Source: Zopfochytrium polystomum (taxonomy: Eukaryota; Chytridiomycota; Chytridiomycetes; Chytridiales; Chytridiaceae). Taken from it: DNA of 64,000 bases. The notes beneath the pieces are model-generated. The model made no database searches. It was given only the letters and a program-made list of their open reading frames with translations, and was not told the DNA's origin. Every line of letters begins with the position of its first letter. The first letter of the stretch is position 1. The position numbers were made by a program, and so were the translations under genes. Where the stretch lies: assembly GCA_025765615.1 (NCBI GenBank), contig JAIVFJ010000011.1:248001-312000 (forward strand). Reading direction: 5' to 3'. This document shows positions 57,782-64,000 of the stretch, piece after piece.

Positions 57782-59317
57782 TCATCTCCCCCTTTTAGGC
57801 CTCTTCTGCAACTTGGTGGGGTACCTGGTCTTGAACTTGAGCAGAAGGTCTTGGCAGTGAGTGAGGTTTGACTCAGGTTCCCAGGTGTTGTCAGCATCTG
57901 AGTAACCTTTCCACTTGACAAGGAACTTGAGTGTCCTTCCAAACCACTTGGCATCCAAGATTTGTTCAACCTCAAATTCCTCTTCACCTTCTACCTCAAC
58001 TGGAGGAGGAGGAGGAACAACTCTGCCTGGAATGGAATTGGCCACAAACTTCTCCAAAAGGCTGACATGGAAAACTGGGTGGATCTTCATGGATGCAGGG
58101 AGATCCAGCTTGAAGGTGACTGGATTGATTTGGTCCAAGATCTTGAAAGGTCCCAACTTGAGGTTGTCTAGCTTGGGACTTGGTCTTTTGGTCTGCAAGT
58201 TCTTCCTCATGCCTGGCCAGTAGAAGTCTCTGGAAACAAGCTCATATGTCTTGTGCTCTCCTGGGTGTCCAGCTGTTGCTGCATCATGCCTTGTCTTGAG
58301 TATCTCAAGCTTTTCCTCTTCTTGGCTGATTTGAATCTTGTGAGGCTCGGGGTCCTTGGAAATAGCATGGGCCCACACACTGTCAGGAAGCAGTGAAAGG
58401 TGTGTCTTGGATGGTGGGGTTAAACCATCTCCCCCTTCAGGTGCAAGGTCTGTCCTTCTGTGCTCATCAGTGGTGGGGCTTGAATTCTTGACTGGGAACT
58501 GTGATTCTTGAATCTTTGACTGAGAGTTCTGTTCTTGGCAAAGACTGTGAGCTGTTGAACTTGAATCTTGAATGTGGACTGTGAACTGTGGTACTTGAAT
58601 CTTTGACTGTGGGTTCTGTGAACTAGAGTCTTGGCCATGACTGTGAGCTCTATGAGCTCTACTTGAATCTTGACTGTGAACTGTGAACTGTGGAACTTGA
58701 GTCTTGGCTGGCTGTGAATCTTGAATCAAGGGCTTGAGAGCATGAGACTTGGGGGCTTGACTTGAGTTTTGGGTGACTGTTCCAATTGGTGGAGGTTGGA
58801 CTTGACCAGTGACCCAATCAATGGCAGGGTTCTGGGCTTGCAGCCATGGTAATCCCAGGATGACAGAGAATGTGGGTGAGCCAAGATCCAATACTTCCAG
58901 ATTGACCATGGATGGTGGAAAGTCTTGGATGTGGAGGTTTAGCTTGGTTTCATGGCTGATTTCCTTGAACAGAGCATGATTGGCAAAGTGGACCTTGAGG
59001 GGTGTGGATTTCTTGATGGTGGGAATGGCACAAGACTTGGCAAGGGTGGCATCAATGATGTTGCAGGATGATCCAGAGTTGATAAGGGCCTTGGTTGTGA
59101 TGGTTGACTTGGGTGAGAGTTGAATCTTGACATCCATGGTGAGTTGGTGGGGCTTGGAATCTGAGGTGTTTGTGGTGCTGGTGGTGGTGATGAAACAGGG
59201 GCAGCTTGGAGGAGGGTCCAGGGAATTGCCCCTCAGTGAGCCTGGACCTGGGAGTTTGGGTGCTTCTTCCTTGGGCAGTCCTTGACAGCATGCTCCTTGG
59301 AGCCACAGTAGAAACAC
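57782..59317 (-). CDS. Element B protease-linker-H2C2-chromodomain ORF
   Basis: An open frame of 511 codons, homologous to 46253-47848 and about 20 residues shorter within the repeat linker. The protease signature reads TKALINSGSSCNIIDATLAK, so the catalytic Asp codon GAC is AAC (Asn) and self-cleavage should fail. The remainder is intact: VILGLPWLQAQNPAIDWVTG, HDAATAGHPGEHKTYELVSR, FYWPGMRK, IHPVFHVSLLEKF and the chromodomain FLVKWKGYSDADNTWEPES. It is expected to be reached by -1 frameshift from gag. Confidence 0.9.
   Translation of the reverse strand: MFLLWLQGACCQGLPKEEAPKLPGPGSLRGNSLDPPPSCPCFITTTSTTNTSDSKPHQLTMDVKIQLSPKSTITTKALINSGSSCNIIDATLAKSCAIPTIKKSTPLKVHFANHALFKEISHETKLNLHIQDFPPSMVNLEVLDLGSPTFSVILGLPWLQAQNPAIDWVTGQVQPPPIGTVTQNSSQAPKSHALKPLIQDSQPAKTQVPQFTVHSQDSSRAHRAHSHGQDSSSQNPQSKIQVPQFTVHIQDSSSTAHSLCQEQNSQSKIQESQFPVKNSSPTTDEHRRTDLAPEGGDGLTPPSKTHLSLLPDSVWAHAISKDPEPHKIQISQEEEKLEILKTRHDAATAGHPGEHKTYELVSRDFYWPGMRKNLQTKRPSPKLDNLKLGPFKILDQINPVTFKLDLPASMKIHPVFHVSLLEKFVANSIPGRVVPPPPPVEVEGEEEFEVEQILDAKWFGRTLKFLVKWKGYSDADNTWEPESNLTHCQDLLLKFKTRYPTKLQKRPKRGR
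59219..59260 (-). promoter_or_regulatory. -1 ribosomal frameshift signal, element B
   Basis: On the minus strand C_CCA_AAC (59260-59254) lies in the verified gag frame (CAC CCA AAC). The spacer is TCCCA, followed by an 8-bp stem GGTCCAGG/CCTGGACC with an 18-nt loop that contains the gag stop. The -1 frame from this point is the protease ORF. Confidence 0.8.
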
Positions 59318-60156
59318 AGTCCCTGCTGGGCCCTCCTTGTTTTCTCCTCTTGGCTCAGAGGACCCTTAGGAAGTGTCTCAACTGCATCCACTTGCATGGG
59401 TTCAGGAACTGTAAGAGCTTGAGGGACTGGGGTAGGTCTTGATGTAGTTCCTACTTGTCTTTGCTTCAGCCTCTTGGAGTAGAGTCTGTTGTCAATCTTG
59501 ATGGCAAGGAGAATGTACTCTTCCAAGGTCTCAGGGATGTGCAGAGACTGGGAGAGCATGTCTTGGATAGACTCACGGAGACCATCATGGTACAGCTCCA
59601 TCAGAGCTGCATCATTGTATCCAGAGTCTCTGGCTAGTTGCTTGAATTGGTTGGTGTAGGCTACACAAGATTGCTTTCCTTGCTTGATATGCTTGAGCTT
59701 GGATCTTGCTGTCCAAGATGCGTAAGGGTCACCAAAGGTAGCTTCCAGCACCTCCCAGAGCTCTTGCAGGGTGGTGGGTGTGCTTGGGAGAGATCTGTAC
59801 CATGATTGAGCTTGACCAGACAGGAGGGTGCTTGTGAAAAGAACCTTGACTTGCTCACTGGGAAATCTTGAAGGTTGGAGAAGGATGACATTCTCCACAG
59901 TGGCCATAAAGTTCCTAAGGTCTTTGGCCAGCCCAGTGAACTTGTCAGGGCTGGGAACCTTGGACTCCCTTGCTTGGTTGGCTTGGGGCAGGGGAAGAGC
60001 TTGATGTTCTTGTTGGTGAAGTTGTTGTTGAAGCTGGTGCTGCTGGTGAAGGACTTGTTCTTGAAGTTGGTGTGTCTGTCTTGAAAGGGCTTGTAATTGG
60101 TCCATCAAGGCTTGGAAGGCAGTTGCATCAGGGAAGGTGTTGTTTGGGTCAGACAT
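59233..60156 (-). CDS. Element B Gag
   Basis: An intact Gag of 307 residues. It has a Gln-rich coiled coil (LQEQVLHQQHQLQQQLHQQE), capsid-like FTGLAKDLRNFMATVENVIL, WYRSLPSTPTTLQELWEVLE, QFKQLARDSGYNDAALMELY and SIQDMLSQSLHIPETLEEYI, and a CCHC zinc knuckle CFYCGSKEHAVKDC near the end. The terminal stop lies just after the slippery site. This would package RNA of this or related elements if expressed. Confidence 0.9.
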   Translation of the reverse strand: MSDPNNTFPDATAFQALMDQLQALSRQTHQLQEQVLHQQHQLQQQLHQQEHQALPLPQANQARESKVPSPDKFTGLAKDLRNFMATVENVILLQPSRFPSEQVKVLFTSTLLSGQAQSWYRSLPSTPTTLQELWEVLEATFGDPYASWTARSKLKHIKQGKQSCVAYTNQFKQLARDSGYNDAALMELYHDGLRESIQDMLSQSLHIPETLEEYILLAIKIDNRLYSKRLKQRQVGTTSRPTPVPQALTVPEPMQVDAVETLPKGPLSQEEKTRRAQQGLCFYCGSKEHAVKDCPRKKHPNSQVQAH

Positions 60157-60196
60157 GATGGCAGAGAGTAGTAGGAGAGGGTGAAGTGAATTATGA

Positions 60197-60504
60197 TGTC
60201 AGGAACAGGGCAGGACAGGACAAGGCAGACAAGGAACTGAGAGGAGTGATGATTGTATTGGAAACAATAATTCACTTGAGGGATGGGACAGGTCCCCCAT
60301 CCCCCTTTTATACCTTTTGAGAGTGTTCCTTGTCAAGACCCAAAGAAAGTTCCAGAAAGAGCAATTAGTAATACAATGATACCAATGATACCAATGACAA
60401 CAAGACAAGTCAGGAAAGCAAAGAAGGTTCCAGAAGGTTCCACAAGGTTCCATGAAGGAATGTTCTAGAAGGTTCCAGAAGGTTCCAGAGGGTGATTCAT
60501 AACA
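60197..60504 (-). repeat. Element B 5' LTR (308 bp) with six-unit HSE
   Basis: The U3 end holds GAA..TTC..GAA..TTC..GAA..TTC in perfect register at 60458-60485 and a further four-unit run at 60423-60440 (as read on the + strand; the pattern is symmetric). It drives transcription toward lower coordinates. Confidence 0.95.
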
Positions 60505-61016
60505 GCCTTGTCCGCAGTAACACTAAGCTTCAATCTCTTAATTTTGATTTCTTAACTTCTCTTTCTGATGATTTTACGGATTTTCCTGACACTGACAACT
60601 CTCCTCCTTGATGATGCTCCCTCCACTCATACTCACCAGCAACTGCACCAGGCTTCCAGTGGGGACAGCTGTCATCAAACACCTCAGATCAACGTCCAAC
60701 TCTTCCCCAAGGTATGGAAGACGATGATGACAATAATGACTATGGTTGGAGCCTTGACACATTTGCTGTTGTCCTGGTGAAGACAAAGACAAACCTGAAG
60801 TGAGCCTAGCTCCATAAGCAGACCGCATAGCAGCATCCATCAACACTGAACCGGAACCTGTCATTGAATCACCACTTCCACCACCTGTCATTGTCAACAT
60901 CAAAGATGCACCAACTGGACTTCACAAGCTACTTGTGAATCTAACAATCACTTGCCATCTCTTGCAACTCTACCTTGCATCAGCCAAACCAGAACCACAC
61001 TTTCCAAAGCGCTTCC
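60505..61016 (+). pseudogene. Decayed copia internal region, right part
   Basis: Translated pieces EPEPVIESPLPPPVIVNIKD and APTGLHKLL match the copia linker at 43377-43156 (VIESPLPPSVIVNIKDAPTG), and KPEPHFPKRF matches its continuation. The copia sequence ends near 61016, where the dispersed repeat begins. Confidence 0.7.
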
Positions 61017-61017
61017 T

Positions 61018-61205
61018 GTTGAGATTTGAGCCTAGGAAGCCAGCTTCCTATGTTGATGGCGGCCTTCTCGCCACTGCCAATGCGACTTGCACTAAGTCAG
61101 GTAAGCTGAAAGGCCTAATCTGAATCCAACAGAAAGAGTTAGGTGAAGACAGCGGTGATTCAAGCTTTGCTCTCCTAGGCTTTGCACGAGGACAATGCGA
61201 TTAGA
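61018..61205 (+). repeat. Dispersed repeat family member, copy 2
   Basis: Matches the complement of 11425-11612 over its whole length, at roughly 85% by eye. It starts GAGATTTGAGCCTAGGAAGC and ends near GACAATG. Confidence 0.6.
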
Positions 61206-61296
61206 ATCACACTCAATGGGTTCAGAGAAAAGTTGAACCAGGGCAGCTCACAGGAGCTCCAGGTAAGCTGACTGTTGTCTGAACCAATGTTGAACC

Positions 61297-61540
61297 AGGG
61301 ACTGGTTGATTTGAAATGCCCCTGATGATTTCAAATCATCTTTCCTCTGTGGGAAGACTGGTCACTGCACACAGACCTCTGGACAGACCTTGGTTGATTT
61401 GAAATGCTCCTGAAGATTTCAAATCATTTTCCCTCTCTGTGGGGAGACCAGTTGCTTGCACACAGGGCTCCACATAGAGCTTGGTTGATTTGAAATGCTC
61501 TGAATATTTCAAATCACTGTCCCTCTGTGGGAAGGGGTTT
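61297..61540. repeat. Tandem ~91-bp repeat with a hairpin in each unit
   Basis: About 2.6 units. Each begins TGGTTGATTTGAAATGC and contains GATTTGAAAT...ATTTCAAATC, a 10-bp inverted repeat with a 10-12 nt loop, then a CCCTCTNTGTGGG-type segment and GCACACAG. The minus-strand open frame over it is repetitive and not a gene. Confidence 0.75.
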
Positions 61541-61544
61541 ACAA

Positions 61545-62550
61545 CACCTCCCCAGAGCAAAGTCCTCTCTGAAGCAGTTTGCAACTTGTTCAGATAGGCA
61601 AAACAGGAAAACTGGTCAAACTCCCTGCAGGAGTATAAATTGGGCAGAGTTTTCTTATTGAAAAAATAGGCACTCTCACTCCAATTTGCCGTGGCCTCAA
61701 AGTCTCAAATTATTTTCACCCCAAATTTGGAGGCAGGAGAGACACTGGGTAGGGGGGGGGGGTGTGGCTGAATGAGTGATTCATTCTTCCAAATTCTTCT
61801 TTCTTTCATTTTCTCCTTTTGTTATGTCTTTTCCATTTTTCTCTTTTCTTTATTTCTACCTTCTTTTCTTTTTTCTCTCCTCCCCTTTCCAAAAAATACT
61901 TCCTCGCTCCCCTCTTTTGTTCTATATCTATCGACTCTCTCTCAATAAATCCTACCTAGGTATTGCTGTTTCCGAAAATATTGTCATCCGGTGATGATTG
62001 GAATCATCACAGTGATGAAAGGTCTGAATCAGCGTGGGTGAAAAGGCTGTCCCCAAAGTTTTTAGCATTTCGTTTACGTCGAATCATCGGCATTCCTGTT
62101 TTATTGAGATTCTGGAAGACAAAGAAAAGAAAAAAAAAAAAAAGAAGAAGAAAAGAGCCTTTCGCACTTTGTTGGTGGTTAGAAAAGGATTTTTTGTTTG
62201 TCTCTTGTCTTTTCTCATTTTGTTACAAAAGATGATTCACTGACAATTGTTCTTTTTCCGGTGGGGTTGCCAGTTTCAACGGAAACAGCAATAACAGCTT
62301 ATCCTTTTCTTTCCTCTTTGGTGCTTCTCCCCAGGCCAGTGCTACCTGACCAAGCCAGTAGAGGTATGATTTCCCCAGGCCAGTGTGTGCATGCCAAGCT
62401 GGGGTGAGGTTCCTTCCCTTTCCTTTCTTTCTCCTCCTTCCCCTACCTGGTTGGTTCTCAAATTGAGCTCTGTCTCTGTGATACTGGCAGATGCCATACT
62501 GCCTTAAGGTATTCCTTTGTTGAACTGCTGCCTGTTCGTCACCATGTTGG
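61545..62550. other. Pyrimidine-rich spacer, no gene seen
   Basis: Contains a T/C-rich stretch (61785-61930), a G9 run near 61753, and an A-run (62128-62145). Open frames here follow the low complexity. A CCCCAGGCCAGTG repeat occurs twice (about 62330 and 62373). Confidence 0.4.
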
Positions 62551-62554
62551 ACAG

Positions 62555-62770
62555 TCAGGGCTTGAACCTGTGGCCTGTGGGGTACTGTTCATTGAGCAAC
62601 TCCACTTGGTCTAGCTGTCCTTGAATAAAGACAGAAGAATTGAACCACATCATCCATCTTTGTTGAGTTTGAGCTGAATCCAGGGTACTGGCTCTGCTAA
62701 TAACCAGGAGCTTCCAACCTTAAAGACTTGTCTTATCCCTTTTGCCGCTAGACCATTGATGAGCTCCTGA
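62555..62770 (-). repeat. tRNA-derived (SINE-like) sequence
   Basis: On the minus strand, starting near 62762, is TGGTCTAGCGG, a good Pol III A-box, followed at normal spacing by a weak B-box (TGGTTATTAGC). Further downstream, a 72-nt tRNA-like block begins GGACAGCTAGACCAAGTGG, has B-box GGTTCAAGCCC and ends CTGTCC. Its ends pair for 6 bp, but the D and anticodon arms do not fold well, so it is not a functional tRNA. Two tRNA-like heads in one unit suggest a dimeric SINE or two degenerate copies. Confidence 0.4.
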
Positions 62771-63005
62771 AGATGAAGAGGAGATCTCATACTGGAGCTG
62801 TGTTGTGATTGTCTTTGTTGGATTCATAAATCTGGTTCTTGTTGTCTAGCTCAGATGCAATGGGGAGGTTTTGCCTTGGGCCTTTCGAGGAGGGCCTTTG
62901 TGCAATTGGATGGTGTGGAGAAGAAAAAATTTCAGTTTTCCAAGTGTTTGCCAAAGGGGACTGGAAAATCTGGCAACAATGCTGGAGGAGCAAGAGGCAG
63001 CAGCT

Positions 63006-63213
63006 CCATTCCTCAAGTGAATTATTGTTTACAATTGTGTGCAGTGTTCTGTTCACCCTCAGGGTATCAGCAATGGCTTTGGCACCTTCAGTACCTATGA
63101 ATTTGCCTGAGCGCAATTGCTTTGTGCAAGTGGGCAAGCAATAAATAGGAACAACAATCATCACTCTTCTCAGTTCCTTGTCTGCCTTGCCCTGTCCTGC
63201 CCTGTTCCTGACG
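63006..63213 (+). repeat. Broken gypsy LTR carrying an LRR-coding insert
   Basis: TCCTCAAGTGAATTATTGTT (63006-63028) and ATCATCACTCTTCTCAGTTC through CTGTTCCTGAC (63148-63212) are consecutive parts of the gypsy LTR. About 120 bp are inserted between them. On the minus strand that insert encodes one ribonuclease-inhibitor type leucine-rich repeat, KFIGTEGAKAIADTLRVNRT. The left LTR part is truncated. Confidence 0.55.
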
Positions 63214-63221
63214 CACAGTAA

Positions 63222-63633
63222 TAGGGGTTGTCAAACCCCTTCCCCGCACGGACTGGTTTAAAACGAAATGGATTCCGCTTTGCACTGTTTTTTTATTTCG
63301 TTTCCAACGAAATGAAAGTTGGTGGTCAAACCTGGCGATGGCGATGGCGATGGATATGGAGAAGGGGAGAGAGGACGAGAGGCAGACTGAGAGACAAACC
63401 ACCTAGCCCCCCATTATTGGAAAGATTTTCCATGTGCGGCAACCTTCCAAAAATGGGAAACAAAACATGATAAACAACGCTGGTTTGCAACGAAAGAGCT
63501 CCTCGCGAGGAGCTTTCTGCAAAAGAAACGTTTTGATGGGTCCAAAAAGGCAGTTTGCAACGGTGGCGGAAAAATTGTGCAACGTTTTGTTTGTCTGTTC
63601 CCAACAAAAAAGAGGGGGGTTTGACAACCCCTA
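63222..63633. mobile_element. MITE-like element with 18-bp terminal inverted repeats
   Basis: TAGGGGTTGTCAAACCCC at 63222-63239 and its exact complement GGGGTTTGACAACCCCTA at 63616-63633. If the outer TA is the target duplication, it fits a Tc1/mariner-type MITE of about 410 bp. Inside is an 18-bp perfect palindrome, AGCTCCTCGCGAGGAGCT, near 63498-63515. No coding capacity is recognised. It sits 9 bp after the LTR fragment end. Confidence 0.6.
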
Positions 63634-63639
63634 ATCGAT

Positions 63640-64000
63640 CCCACTGTTGAAAAAACAAAGTTTTTCTGGCCCACAATGGATTGCAATGACAGACTGTGAG
63701 CAACAGCCTTGCAATACAGAAATACTACAAAAAAAGAAAAATGTCCTAATCTGGGTTTGTCTTCAAACCACCATCGCAGATGTCAAAATTTTTTGCCTCA
63801 AGCTGATTGGCTGTTCCATCTTTGACGTCGTCCTGCAGGTTTGCTCGGAAGCTCGCACAGTAGTAACAGTTCTATTTATTTCCCTTTGTCCTTTTGTTTT
63901 TTTTTTTTTTGTATTTGTCCCGCCTTCCCTTTCTGTTTTTTTCTCCTTCCATTTTTCAGCTCGCCAGCCAATCCGCGTGGCGGACGGTCCTGCAAGTCCA
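63640..64000. other. Window end, no gene seen
   Basis: Non-coding by inspection, with a T-rich tract (63880-63915). A gene may begin beyond the window. Confidence 0.4.

Larger units (their letters stand above)
57474..60504 (-). mobile_element. Gypsy chromovirus derivative, element B (non-autonomous, recent)
   Basis: A complete insertion of 3,031 bp. The two 308-bp LTRs (57474-57781 and 60197-60504) appear identical base for base. The target-site duplication GCCTT is at 57469-57473 and 60505-60509. It has the same gag plus protease/linker/H2C2/chromodomain content as element A, again with no reverse transcriptase or integrase core. It is inserted in a copia element. Gag is intact, but the protease catalytic Asp is replaced by Asn. 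Confidence 0.95.

Noticed and set aside
61297..61540. CRISPR-like array
   Set aside because: Repeat unit is ~91 bp without unique spacers, in a eukaryotic intron-bearing genome.
62554..62625. Functional tRNA gene on the minus strand
   Set aside because: A 72-nt length, B-box and acceptor pairing are present, but D and anticodon stems do not form, so it is scored as SINE-like only.

Overview
The window is nuclear DNA from a fungus. Its genes are split by short spliceosomal introns (about 45-150 bp), and the recognisable proteins are fungal/opisthokont: Sla1 with its SHD1/SHD2 domains, Rxt3 and Mss4-type PIP5K. One gene (23073-24055) resembles the centriolar microtubule-binding protein MDM1. 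If that is right, it points to a zoosporic, chytrid-like lineage that keeps centrioles; this is an inference.

Layout. 342-5966: KU70 (-) and an RXT3-like gene (+) diverge from a 118-bp promoter. 5967-13800: a transposon graveyard holding a worn copia LTR, (CT)n, a LINE remnant, a truncated copia element, a gypsy solo LTR and a minisatellite. 14287-35541: a compact gene island with KXD1 (+), asparaginyl-tRNA synthetase (+), P5C dehydrogenase (+), an unrecognised gene (-), COQ6 (-), an MDM1-like gene (-), a WDR53-like gene (+), NUFIP1 (+), PIP5K/MSS4 (-) and SLA1 (-). 37880-40474: a PIF/Harbinger element with a broken transposase and an apparently intact Myb/SANT partner gene. 41077-52740: a decayed copia element, then a LINE interrupted by gypsy element A, then (CT)n. 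53505-55664: an unrecognised low-complexity/acidic protein gene. 56007-61016: a decayed copia element interrupted by a gypsy solo LTR and by gypsy element B. 61018-63640: small repeats, including tRNA-like (SINE-like) pieces, an LTR/LRR chimera and a MITE-like element.

The most interesting system is the Ty3/gypsy chromovirus derivative present as elements A (45067-48191) and B (57474-60504), two full solo LTRs and fragments. Both full copies have perfect 5-bp target-site duplications. Both encode Gag, then protease, a repeat-rich linker, the integrase zinc-binding motif and a chromodomain, but no reverse transcriptase, RNase H or integrase core. They look like a non-autonomous family that transposes in its deleted form. 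Gag and the downstream ORF are joined by a textbook -1 frameshift signal (C_CCA_AAC, 5-nt spacer, 8-bp stem). The LTR promoter holds dense alternating GAA/TTC pentamers, which are canonical heat-shock elements, upstream of a TATAAAAG box. This suggests a heat-shock-driven retroelement that spreads such promoters through the genome.

The host genes are mostly housekeeping: DNA end joining, Rpd3L-type chromatin regulation, lysosome positioning, mitochondrial translation, proline and ubiquinone metabolism, snoRNP assembly, PI(4,5)P2 synthesis and endocytic actin. PIP5K and SLA1 are adjacent on the same strand and act in the same process (endocytosis/actin). I found no CRISPR array and no convincing functional tRNA or rRNA gene. 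Exon boundaries are read by eye. Only KXD1 and a few other junctions are worked out to the base.
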